Assembly (NCBI GenBank): GCA_002943765.1
Contig: PQWQ01000001.1
Span: 1,736,001-1,800,000 of the forward strand
Direction of reading: 5' to 3'
From: Psoroptes ovis
Taxonomy: Eukaryota; Arthropoda; Arachnida; Sarcoptiformes; Psoroptidae
DNA: 64,000 bases
The notes beneath the pieces were generated by a model. It did no database searches and was not told where the DNA came from. It saw only the letters and a program-made list of their open reading frames with translations. Positions 1 to 10,512 of this stretch are shown here, piece after piece (position 1 is the stretch's first letter; each line of letters starts with the position of its first letter). Made by a program: the position numbers and the translations under genes.

Positions 1-230
1 AAATCTGAAAATGACAGAACTTTTTCATCAATCATGATTGATTCAATGCAAAAGAAATAAAATCATATATTATTAAACCAAAAAATCTTAGCTAATCAAA
101 TGGAAACACGTGAAAATTTCCGAGAAAGCAAATTTGAGAAAGTTCCGGGAAAACACAAAATTTATTTTCTGTAAATTTTGGTGATCAATTCAAAAAGAAA
201 TCATAAAATTACTTTATAAAAATTATTTAA

Positions 231-1558
231 TCACTTAAATGCTTGTATTCCTGTAATTGATCGTCCAAGAATCAATGCATGAATATCATGTGTACCTTCA
301 TAAGTGTTCACTGCTTCTAAATTCATCATATGTCTTATGATATGATATTCATCCGATATGCCATTACCACCAAGCATATCTCGACAAACACGTGCAATGG
401 CTAATGCTTTTCCAGTTGAATTGCGTTTCGCTAATGAAACCATTTCTGGTTGTAGTAGATTTTTTTCTTTGAGTCTAGTTAAACGTAAACTGCATAACAA
501 TGATAGATTGATTTCCGTTAATATGTCGGCTAATTTAACTTGAATAATTTGATTACTAGCCAATGGTTTACCAAATTGTTTACGATCTAAAACATAATTT
601 CTTGCTATCTCAAAGCAAGATGTTGCTGCACCCATCGCTCCAAATGAAATACCTAATCTAGCATTATTAAGACATGAGAATGGTCCTTTTAATCCTTTTA
701 CTTTAGGTAGCATATTCTCCTCTGGAACACGAACGTCTTCCATCATAATCATGCCAGTCGCTGATGCTCGCAATGAAAATTTTCCTTGAATCTTAGGTGC
801 CGTTAATCCTTTCATTCCTTTCTCCAATATGAATCCTCTGATAGTATCATCACATTTAGCCCAAACAACGAACACATCTGCAATCGGTGAATTTGTGATC
901 CATGTTTTTGATCCGTTCAAGATATAAGTTTTGGTTGATGGATCATATTTAGCATTTGTTTCCATTCCGCTTGGATCACTACCATGATTAGGCTCAGTTA
1001 AACCGAAGCAACCTGGATCAAAATCAAAATTTTATTTAAAAAAAATCAAAAATCAATAAATAACAAACCTATCAATTCTCCTTTAGCCATTTTTGGTAAA
1101 TATTTTTCTTTTTGTTCTTCGGATCCAAATTCATAGATTGGAAACATGACTAATGAGGATTGAACACTGACCGATGAACGATAACCACTATCTACTCGTT
1201 CAAGTTCATAAGTTATTAGACCGTATGATGTAGCTGATACATTGGCACATCCATAACCTTTCAAAGTTGATCCCAATAAGCCTAGTTGTCCCATTTCTTT
1301 AATGATACCAACATCAAATTTTTCCTCACGATTTGCTTGTATGATTCTTGGCATCAATTGTGTTTGGCAATAATTATGTACTTGATCCTTGATTTCTTTC
1401 TCATCACTAGTCAATTCATCATAGAGTCTGAATGGATCTTGCCAATCAAATTTTTCATTATTGAACAAAATGTTTGTTGTACATAAATTTTGTTTTTGTT
1501 GTCGATGTGATAGATGATTTTTAAAATTCAATAATTTCAAATTTTTCAAATGGAACAT
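231..1558 (-). CDS. GCDH: Glutaryl-CoA dehydrogenase, mitochondrial (2 exons)
   Basis: This is an acyl-CoA dehydrogenase family flavoenzyme that oxidatively decarboxylates glutaryl-CoA to crotonyl-CoA in lysine and tryptophan breakdown in the mitochondrial matrix. The exons are 1558-1069 and 1012-231, joined across a 56-bp GT-AG intron with the frame kept, giving 423 residues (human about 438). The basic, Asn-rich first 30 or so residues look like a mitochondrial presequence. Family signatures seen include ELERVDSGYRS, SVQSSLVM, GCFGLTEP spanning the splice, NGSKTWITNSP, QGKFSLRASATGM and MLGGNGISDEYH. The catalytic base is the Glu in NTYEGTHDIHAL near residue 400. Similarity is strong along the whole length, so identity is secure. 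Nothing looks broken. It lies 264 bp downstream of the TMEM87 stop codon, on the same strand. Confidence 0.96.
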
Positions 1559-1822
1559 TTTTAATCTTTTGGATGGTGAAAAAAATCTATGAACACTTGT
1601 TGCAGTATTATTAAAATAAATTAAATTGTATTAACCGTATGAATAATAGTAAAAGCATAAATACACATATAATGATATTAAATTTTGTTGTAAGCAATTA
1701 GATTTAACATCTTAAAAAATAAAAATATGATATCATATTTTTTTATCAATATTTATGGCTGATTTTTTTCTCAGCAAATAATTTATCTCATTGAATTTTG
1801 CTCATCTCAAACTTGGTGTTTA

Positions 1823-4236
1823 TTAATTCCTAAATATGATTGAAAAATCAAAGAAAAATATTAATATTAGGCACACTAAATTAAATGAAAAAATATTGAT
1901 AAATAATGATAATACTTCATCTGAATCCATAAGAGATGGCATTGCAGACCTGATTAAGTGAAGATAATTGATAAATTAATTGATTGATTTTTTCAATTGA
2001 AAAAAGTGACATACGAATCAATCAAAGTTGTTTGAATATTGTCTTCCAACCATTTTAAATGATCAACTGTTTCTTCGCTTAATACATTATTGTTCGATTC
2101 ATTATTTGATTTTTGAATCCTCAATTTCATTTTTCCTTGAATTTTTTAATTAAATTGAAATTAGATAAAATCAATTAATCCACAGGTCAAGATTTACCAT
2201 TTATACTATCATTATTAATCGATAATTGTTGTTCATTTATTAATTCTTCTTGACTTTCATCGATTATTGCTCTAAATGCGTATCTTTATGAGAAAAAAAA
2301 TATTAAGTGTAAAATTGGATTCTCAAATAATGAAGAAAAATACCTTTGATTATTGTTTGCAGGACGCCATAATATCATTATGGCCATCAATATTAAAGAA
2401 AATAGTATGTGCCAATATGCTTCATCAATCCATAAATTTTTCCATGTTTTAACACAATTGGTCAATTTATGCTGAAAAAATGTCAAAATTCAATTTCATT
2501 TGTTTGCCATTTAACGAAACACAATTTTAAACTCACATTATGAATTTGCCATATCATAAATGCAATAGATGCGATAACAGAAAAGACTAGAACATTGGTA
2601 AGATAATTGAATAAATCAAATTTTATATGATTCCGCCTTAATCTCAAAATTTTTGTTGTTTGTCCAAGATTATTGAATATCCACCATACTATGATACTGT
2701 CCAATAATGCTAATGGCATTTCGGCAAATAAATTACCATTTGTTATATCATTTTTAGGCTTTGATTATGGAATTATAAGAATTGATTAAGAACTACTAAA
2801 AGATTGAAAGTTTTTACCTTAAAGATTCTTATGGTAGACTCAAAAATTCCTAGTAAGAAATAAGCTATGCCAATCGTGATGATTTTGTTTTGATTTGAAC
2901 CAAGATGTGGCCTATATGATACAGAGATATAAATTTTTGAACAAATTAAATGTATGTGCATATACCTGATAATTTCAAATCCACTAGAAACAATAATTAA
3001 CAAAATACGAGCCATTGTTCGTTTGAAGCAAGAAAATAATTCGGCAATATAAAAAATATGACGATTTAATATACCTGATCCATTTAAAGATTGATAAACA
3101 CCGAAATAAATGGCTTTTTCGATCATTCCCAGAAAAATGATTGCAGCTATGAAAAATTGAATTTTTAGTAAATCTTGCCAACGTATCATTGATATGATTA
3201 ACCAAACAAGAGCAAATGTAAAATATAAACAAGACATGAAACCATAAAATTTCAATAAGGGATAATCAACTGCAGATAAATAATGGCCATAACTTGATTC
3301 GAAGTTTACATCAACTGAGAAGAAAAATAATAATTAATTGATTTTTAAAAATTTCATTCAAAAACAGACCTGTTAAATTGTAAGGATGCGTGTTAGAATT
3401 TGGAAAACGTATGAATAAAATCAACAAATAGTTGCCATCGTCAGGCAAAATGATTGAATGGCCATTTTTCTGCAGTAAAGCAATAAAATTAGATGAGCGA
3501 AATTGATGATGAATAACGTACGATTTTATGAGTGTTAGCCGATTCAGACAAATGTCTGATTGTCGAAGAAATATCACACGAAGTATCATCTGATTGACAT
3601 GATCGACTATTTAATGAATCAACAGATTCTGTATGGAAGTTTTCAATAATCAATGGCTTTAAATCCATTAAATGATTGCAAGTAAATTCAAGCTCTTTAG
3701 TTTTATAAAAGGTAACATTTTTATAGCCATAATCAGCAAAAGATGTCGATGGACAATGATAATACCAGCTAAAATAATCAGACATCTAGAATTTGTGATT
3801 AAAAAATCACCCAAGATAAAACAATCACAAAATTATAATTACCACCCAATATTCGGAGCCAAAATATTCTTCAAAACATGGCGATGATCGTATCACTAGT
3901 CCTGCTTTAAATTTGTATTGATCTTTTGATATTGCCGGCATATCACAAGAAACTGATTGAAAGACATTCATAAGTTGAAATGGAAAATGTGTTTAAATTA
4001 CTCTCTTACTCTGTAAATGAATCGATGAATTTGCAAACAATGAACTATGGGCACTGAAATAATTACAATTTTTCTGGAAATAAAGGCGAATAAATGAATT
4101 GAATTTATAAAAATTTAAATTTATCATTTACTTCATTATTCATTTGAAATGACCATTTAGCTTGATATGGAAATGATTGTACACTTTGAAATATCACAAG
4201 TGAATTTAATAATATTGATGCGATAATCGTAAACAT
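1823..4236 (-). CDS. TMEM87: TMEM87 family seven-transmembrane Golgi protein (12 exons)
   Basis: Exons run 4236-4132, 4073-4010, 3952-3846, 3785-3522, 3469-3370, 3314-2966, 2911-2818, 2758-2537, 2471-2344, 2283-2198, 2135-2015 and 1949-1823. Phases agree throughout and give 588 residues (human TMEM87A about 555). A signal peptide opens the protein, followed by a luminal GOLD-like domain and then seven membrane segments. Family signatures include RWQDLLKIQF, FLGMIEKA, KRTMARILLIIVS, LALLDSIIVWWIF, LWIDEAYWHILFS and MILWRPANNNQR, then a cytoplasmic tail with HLKWLEDNI and MPSLMDSDE. TMEM87 proteins act in Golgi-to-endosome traffic and have been linked to mechanosensitive currents. The 3' end is less certain: after MDSDE the frame runs into a hydrophobic tail, or a 40-bp intron (GTATTATC to TTTAG) would end the protein three codons later. 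It shares a 268-bp gap with divergent ERLEC1. Confidence 0.92.
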
Positions 4237-4504
4237 ATTGACACATTATTTGATTACAGGTGAATTTGAATGAAAACAAAAATTTAGGGCTTCAAGCTAT
4301 TGGTAAAATAATAACAATCTAGAATCACCTGATGATAATAAATTTTTTATTATTGAAATTCGAAAATGTTAAGTAACGGCCTCTGGTTTTACCGAATTGA
4401 AAACAAAAAACAATTCCAATCAAATAGAAACACGTAACTTTGATATTTCAATATTTTTTTCTAATTAATTTGATGTTTTAATTAATATATTCAAATAAAT
4501 AAAA
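4237..4504. promoter_or_regulatory. Shared divergent 5' gap, TMEM87 / ERLEC1
   Basis: These 268 bp separate the two start codons of divergently transcribed genes and must hold both 5' UTRs and promoters. The stretch is AT-rich, with TAATAA and ATTTTT runs. I see no clear TATA box or canonical motif. The bidirectional role is inferred from position only. Confidence 0.5.
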
Positions 4505-6261
4505 ATGATGCATTCATTGATTATGATAAAATATTTATTATTTGCGTTAATCATAATATCAGATGGTTTAGCTGATTCCGCTGATAAACAACCCGAGCCA
4601 TTATTTACTTTTGATGATAATACTTTATATAGAATTAATTGGATTGATTCGCAAGATTTGCAGAATAACAATCAAACTGTAAGCTGTATGATTCAATTCT
4701 TAATCTAAAATTTTTCATTTTCATCTTTTGATCAGATTGAAAGTGAAGAATTAGTGATAACAAATGAAAATCAACATAAATATCGTTGTATAATACCGCG
4801 TGTTATCAATGATGAACAAAACAATATTAATAGAAGCGACAAAAATGATGATCTTAATCCTTATCAATTATTGAAACCATTGTTTACGAAAAAAATCTGT
4901 TCATATCGTCCAGAAAATTATTGGAAATATGAAATATGTCATGGTAAATACATTAGACAATATCATGAAGATCCAGGATTAAAAGTAAGAACTTATGGGT
5001 CTTTTATTTATTCTATCAATGATTGTGATCATTTTAATAGGGCTCAACTCAAGAATATTATCTAGGCACATTTGACATGGAAAATTATCCTAAATATGAA
5101 AAATTATATGAACAAGAACTTTCGTTGAATAAATTGCCAACAATCAATGTTGATGATATGCAATTACCTTATATTGAAATTAATATGACCGATGGTACAT
5201 TATGTGATTTATCGAATAAAAAACGTTTCACTCGAGTACTCTATGTTTGCTATGAAAATGATAAGCATGAAATGTATTCAATCAAAGAGATAACAACATG
5301 TGAATATGAAATTATTATTTTGTCATCCTTGTTGTGTCTTTCGCCTAAATTCAAAGTAATATTACTTTTAATTGAAATTTAATTAAAAATTAATGAATTT
5401 CTTAACTTTTCGTTAGATTAAAAAATCAGTAGAAAACGACATCAATTGTTATGCATTGGATAAAGATGTTCCCAAAATACCAAAAGGATTTGAATTGAAT
5501 GATATTGAGACCGAACAAAAAGCTAAAATGAAATTAAGATCAAATTTTCTGAGTGAATATGGTATCGAAAGTAAAACTATTCTTATCAATACAATTGAAA
5601 ATGGTCACGAAGTTCGTATCAATTTTATAACCGAGACTGATGAAACTGATAACTATGATGGCTCATTATTGAATTCTCATTCTCATATAATCACTAAATT
5701 TCTTCGTGGTGAATATTGTCTAACTGGAGGTTCTGGCTGGTGGAAATACGAATTTTGCTATGGAAAATCAGTAAATCAATTCCATGAAGAAAATGGTGAA
5801 AAACGGCAAATCATTAATTTAGGTAAGTGGAATCTAAAAAATCATATCGAATGGATCGAAAAAAACAGTTCAAAGAAAATAAAACCGAATCGGACGCCTA
5901 AACAAGTAAGACATTATTATTCGTCTGGCGATTACTGCGAGCAGACCAAGCGGCCAAGATCTGCTGAAGTTAAACTCAAGTGAGTAAATAGATGCCATGT
6001 TATAAATTGAATCTTCATTCAAACTGTTATTTCAGATGTCGATATGATCCATCCAATCCGGATTCGATGGCAATTTATTTGATGGAACCACGAACATGTG
6101 AATATGTTCTAGGAGTAAGTACAATTTTTTAGCGTTGATTGAATTTTTCTAATTTTCTTCAAATTCAACACAATTTTTAATAGGTTGAATCAACAATTAT
6201 CTGTGATCTAATTAGCAATGTAGATCAATATGGAATTTTTCAATTCAACCTAAATGATTAA
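4505..6261 (+). CDS. ERLEC1: Endoplasmic reticulum lectin 1 (ERLEC1/XTP3-B), 6 exons
   Basis: Exons are 4505-4678, 4736-4984, 5041-5355, 5417-5979, 6036-6114 and 6184-6261, giving 485 residues (human 483). The N-terminal MIKYLLFALIIISDG is a signal peptide; a start at 4523 is equally good. Two MRH (mannose-6-phosphate receptor homology) domains are visible. The first centres on YWKYEICHGKYIRQYHE with YYLGTFD. The second runs from GEYCLTGGSGWWKYEFCYGK through QFHEENG to PRTCEYVLGVESTIIC, and keeps the Gln, Arg, Glu and Tyr ligand positions expected of a sugar-binding MRH. The family binds trimmed N-glycans on misfolded proteins in the ER lumen and feeds the SEL1L-HRD1 degradation complex. Its stop codon is one base from the stop of the convergent glycosyltransferase, so the two 3' UTRs must overlap the opposite coding strands. 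Confidence 0.95.
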
Positions 6262-6262
6262 T

Positions 6263-7607
6263 TTACAATTTATTTTTTGTAACATTTGTAAATTTACAAT
6301 AATATCCATGTGTATTAATATGTGTCCATAATGTTTTCATTTCATTAACGGATAATTCATTACTCGTAATTCTATTATTATTATAAAATTGACAACGACT
6401 TTCGATAGGAAGTACGATTGGATTCAATCGAAATCGATCATTATCACTAATCGTCAAATTTAATTTATGACGACAAAATCCAGTTATGAATACATCTTCA
6501 ATACCGAAGTATGGTATTGTTTGACTTGAATTAAATAATTTCTTGGCTGCAATGTTGCTCATAGCATATACAAAGCCGGAACAATACTCTGGATAATAAT
6601 TGCCTATTTTTGATCATAAAAAAATTTGTGAATAAAAAACTATGAATCATTTTTCAATCATACCCGGTAGCTGTTTGTAATCGATGACATATTTTTGAAA
6701 TTTTTTCCGAGACTTTTCAATCAATAGTTTATCATTGTTCAGGTGATTGGATAATGATGATGATCGTGCAAATAAATCTTTGATATTTGCTTTTCGTAAA
6801 ATTTTTCTGGATAAATTTTTTTGACAGAATATTGTATGATTAGCTTCTTGAATAGTTTTTAACCATGAAATTATATTTGGAACATGAAGATATATATCAT
6901 CATCAGATTTGAATAAAAATTTAGCATTTTCACAATAATTCTGAAACCATCGTAACATATGAATAGATTTATATGTTAAATTATAAAATTTATCTGCAAT
7001 ATTGATTTGAATAATGTCTTCATAAATAAGACTTTCGAATCGGAGCTTTTCCTTGATTTTAAAAAATCAAAATAATGAATTTTCATGATGAAATATGGAA
7101 AAAACTCACTTGTATGTCATCGGAATCGGTGAGACCAACAATGAATACAACTCTATAATTGCCTAATTGTTGCATCAGGTCTAAAGCATATGTCTCCCGA
7201 ATCATTTGTCGTCGGTCAAAATTTCCGATTGTAGACGGAATAACAATCAAAAAGCTGATTGTATTATTGTTTAAATCATTACATTTATTGGGACAATTTA
7301 TGTTGATAGTATAATCTCTATCGATGATCATTTCATTTCCTTCATGTATGACAGTTCCATCTTGACCTACGGTCCATTCTTGATTTACCTTTTGTTAAGA
7401 TATAGAATAATTGAAAATTGTTTGAGAAATAATTTAACTTACTTGATAGTCATTGTCTGATGACAGATAAACTTTATTTTCATAATCGATACTTTCAACA
7501 TGTTGATTATTTGTTGATGAAAATACAAACAATAATAATAATAACAATATCAAGATAATTAAAAATGATCCAATCGTATAGAAATTTTTATTGAAAAAAA
7601 TCATCAT
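6263..7607 (-). CDS. Beta-1,3-galactosyltransferase-like GT31 enzyme (4 exons)
   Basis: Exons are 7607-7443, 7388-7110, 7051-6664 and 6603-6263, giving 390 residues. The protein opens with a short cytosolic stretch and a hydrophobic Leu/Ile-rich signal anchor (about residues 12-30), the type II Golgi topology. GT31 motifs follow: FLIVIPSTIGNFDRRQMIRETY, given here as its key residues R-x-x-I-R-x-T-Y; FIVG; the metal-binding KSDDDIYLH; and PEYCSGFVYAMSNIA with EDVFITGFC near the end. The family transfers Gal or GlcNAc in beta-1,3 linkage onto glycans. Exact donor and acceptor cannot be read from sequence, so I give no symbol. An in-frame TAA lies just upstream of the two adjacent ATGs. Its last intron acceptor and the others are GT-AG and short (54-58 bp). 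Confidence 0.9.
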
Positions 7608-7750
7608 ATCATATTATTGTTGTTATTGTTTAATAACAAAATTTGATTGATTTTTAGATACGAATCAATAAATGATGATGTTTGCATTTGATTCATAAAT
7701 ATATGCTGATTTTGTTGCATGATGGAAATCGTTAAAATCATCACATAGAT

Positions 7751-7937
7751 CAGTCATTCTCAACCTTTTTTTCGCCGCGGCACACTTAAAAAAGGAAAAG
7801 CCTTTATTTCCAAAATCTTGCGGCACACCAAGTAAGGGAATAGTTGAGGAATGAGTTAGATTTCCGAAATTTGGCGGCACACTTTTGGAATCTGGCGGAA
7901 CACTAAAGTGCCGCGGAACACCGGTTGAGAATGACTG
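7751..7937. mobile_element. hAT-type non-autonomous MITE with 8-bp target site duplication
   Basis: The ends are a 15-bp perfect terminal inverted repeat: CAGTCATTCTCAACC at 7751-7765 and its complement at 7923-7937. The element is flanked by exact 8-bp direct repeats ACATAGAT at 7743-7750 and 7938-7945. An 8-bp duplication and CAG...CTG ends with TTCTCAACC are hallmarks of the hAT superfamily. Inside the TIRs, a second inverted match (CCGCGGCAC near both ends) and repeated GCGGCACAC words give strong GC-rich secondary structure in an AT-rich setting. There is no room for a transposase, so it would need one supplied in trans. The intact TIR and TSD suggest a fairly recent insertion. Confidence 0.9.
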
Positions 7938-8262
7938 ACATAGATATTTCAATCAAAGTAAATAATCATCATCATCATCATTAGTTTAATCAAACAAACA
8001 AATTGTTATCAATTATTGTTCATCGTTCAAGATCATCATCATCATTTTTGTCGTATTATTTCCATTTTTGCACTTTTTTCCTATTAAATGACAGACTTGT
8101 TATTTCTCCATATATTTTAACAAGTTAGATTGTAGGCTTAATTTGAAAATATAATTGCAATTCTGTACGTAAGAGGGCATTTTGGCCTCCCGAATATCTT
8201 TGAAACCTATGGGTCAACTAATGAAATCGCTTCGAAATGAATCGTTGGTTCAACATATATTT

Positions 8263-8288
8263 ACTACTATATATGCATATATAGTAGT
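8263..8288. repeat. 26-bp perfect palindrome
   Basis: The sequence reads the same on both strands for 26 bp, centred on ATGCAT, with arms ACTACTATATATG. It lies about 100 bp upstream of the start codon at 8391. It could form a cruciform or hairpin or be a dimeric binding site; function is unknown. Confidence 0.7.
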
Positions 8289-8390
8289 GATTCATGGACT
8301 CATTATTATGGTGAATTTAAGCCTTTTTTCCAGCTTTTTGTTGCTGCAAAATTCAAATTTAATCACATCTAAATCGATAGTGATTCAATA

Positions 8391-10512
8391 ATGACTTCGG
8401 AAAATTCTAAAGATGAAAAATTGAAAAAGTGCGAAAAATTATTATCATTACGTTCAGCTCCATTAGCATCATTCGAAGATTTACCAACTGATGAACAAAA
8501 TAGTTCATCTAGTTCTTCTTCACCCAATGATGATGCTAATGATAATGTTATTAAAAAACAGGAAAAGCAACCATGTATCACTGTTTTGATCACCGATCAT
8601 GAGGAGCAAACTAAACCATATGAGCCAATATCACCAACATCCGTAATGTCGATCGAAACTACTCCTAATCAGCTACTTACACCTGCTGAGAAAGGTACAC
8701 TCTTTGTTAATAGATTGTTATTATTTTAATAAGCTCATTCTCTCTCATGCAGCTACTCAAAGAAAAGGATCATGGACGGATATATTTTTTGGAAGAAAAT
8801 CTCCATTACCATACGATAAACCTAAAGAAAGAAAATTTAGTCTATTTTCTTTTAAATTTTCATCTAAAGGTTTGTTAAGTTGATTATTGTATGATTTATG
8901 AAATAATTAATGAAATTCGCTTGTCTCATCTCTATGATATAGATGAGAATAAGAAAGATCAAGAAATGCCAATGGAAGTAATTGAAAAAAGAGACAAAAG
9001 AGAGCCATCACCTCCTGTTATATTTGATTGTGGTGTTCAAATAACTTCTGAAAATTTGGAAGATTTATGTATATCATCAACAACTTCCTATGATGATACT
9101 GTTGTTTATGTTCACAGTCCCATATATAATAGAGATGATAGCACGCTTCCAATAATTGCAAATTATAATGATGAGCCTAATGACGAATGTGATTCTTTAT
9201 GTTCATGTCAGGATGATGATCATCATTCCGATAAAAATGTCAACATTTTCGATTCTACTAGTGAATGTTCTGAATGTGAAAGCCGTCACACTTGTTGTGA
9301 TTCTTATGATAATTATGAATCAACTGATGTGGATATGATTGCTGATCATGAAGACAATGATGATCAACAACAAAAATCAGACTATGACAGTAATGAGCTA
9401 GAAATGTTAGTGCAAAACGATGAATTAGATTTGATAAGAAAGTTTTGTCATTTAGATGTGCAGAATAGAAAAAATGAAACAAAAAATAAAATTAATCATG
9501 ATTCATTACGCAATAAAGAAAATAATTATCGTTCAACAACACTGCCAATTGAAAGACCACACAGTATTGTGCCTGTAACTAATCTTGAGAAATTTGAAGC
9601 TTTTATTCAAAAATATTCACTTCAAACTGAAGATAAAAATAGCAAAGAAAACGATAATAATAAACTGAAAATAATATTACCAATCAACACTCACAAATCT
9701 TCCCGTTCTCATATCAATCGTAAAAGTAATCCATTTATTTGGTTGCAATTCTGTGAACAAGGATTAAAAAGTCCGAAAATATTTCGTAAACGTGCCAAAA
9801 GTTGCTTTCCAAATTTAATTTCTTCACAATTTCTTTTTGACAAGTCTGATCTTTTTATAAATACTGATAATAATACTAATAATAATAATCATAAAGATAA
9901 TAATGATGACGATGATGATGATATGAAATCACCCGGAAATCTGACACCAATTACACCATTGAAAAATATCGATTTTGATAATGATGATGATGATGACATC
10001 TACACATCTCATATGATAATCAAAAAACATCAAATGCAAAATCAATCAAGCATTGAATGTCAGCAATGTTGTTGTATGTCTGTAACATTGGCGACAAATT
10101 CAAATCCTATATCATCATTAACAACTTGTTCTGAGGTATGTCCTTAAACTAAGTCTATTAAAAGTAATCAATGTTTTTTTATTCATTTTTTAAGATAACC
10201 AGCGAAGATGAATCGGTTACTCGTCATTCAAAAAGCCAAAAAGAAGATGAACCTTTGTTACTAGCATCTTCGATTGCTTGTAATTGTCAATGTCATCATT
10301 CGATAATCAAACAAATCGATCAAATTTCATCTTCACCATTGATAAAAAAAGATTTCGAAAATTGTATAAATGAAGAAATACATTCGGATAAAGAAATTTG
10401 TATGATATCATCACCATCGTCATCAACGACAGCAACTTTATCATCATCAACAACACCATCATCATCATCATCAATATCAGTAACATCTCCATGTTCATCA
10501 ACATCATCTTAA
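8391..10512 (+). CDS. Unrecognised acidic, Ser/Asp-rich protein (4 exons)
   Basis: I do not recognise this family. Exons 8391-8694, 8753-8869, 8943-10135 and 10195-10512 join in frame to give 643 residues. An in-frame TAA sits 7 codons upstream of the chosen ATG. The protein is largely low-complexity: a Ser run near residue 40, long Asp/Glu/Asn tracts (residues 260-370), and a Ser/Thr-rich C-terminus. More structured-looking parts are a basic aromatic patch encoded by exon 2 (RKGSWTDIFFGRKSPLP, then KERKFSLFSFKF), a CGVQ-containing segment, Cys/His-rich clusters (CSCQDDDHH, ECSECESRHTCCDSY, CQQCCC and CNCQCHH), and a basic stretch around FIWLQFCEQGLKSPKIFRK. There is no signal peptide or membrane segment. 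It is likely cytosolic or nuclear and largely disordered. Translation is inferred from open frame and splice-site consistency. Confidence 0.75.

Larger units (their letters stand above)
7608..8390. other. Intergenic gap with a MITE, between divergent genes
   Basis: This 783-bp stretch separates the glycosyltransferase start from the start of the acidic Ser-rich protein. It contains a 187-bp hAT MITE (7751-7937) and a 26-bp perfect palindrome (8263-8288), with short CAT-rich runs around 7970-8045. Both promoters should lie here. I see no credible extra coding sequence: short open frames at 7665-7952 and 8182-8391 fall in the MITE and in unconserved sequence. Confidence 0.6.

Noticed and set aside
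7665..7952. A 95-codon minus-strand frame with Pro/Phe-rich repeats
   Set aside because: It lies almost wholly in the hAT MITE; the apparent repeat arises from its GCGGCACAC words.
8182..8391. A 69-codon open frame with hydrophobic C-terminus just before the acidic protein
   Set aside because: It spans the palindrome, has no homology, and is separated from the supported ATG by an in-frame stop.
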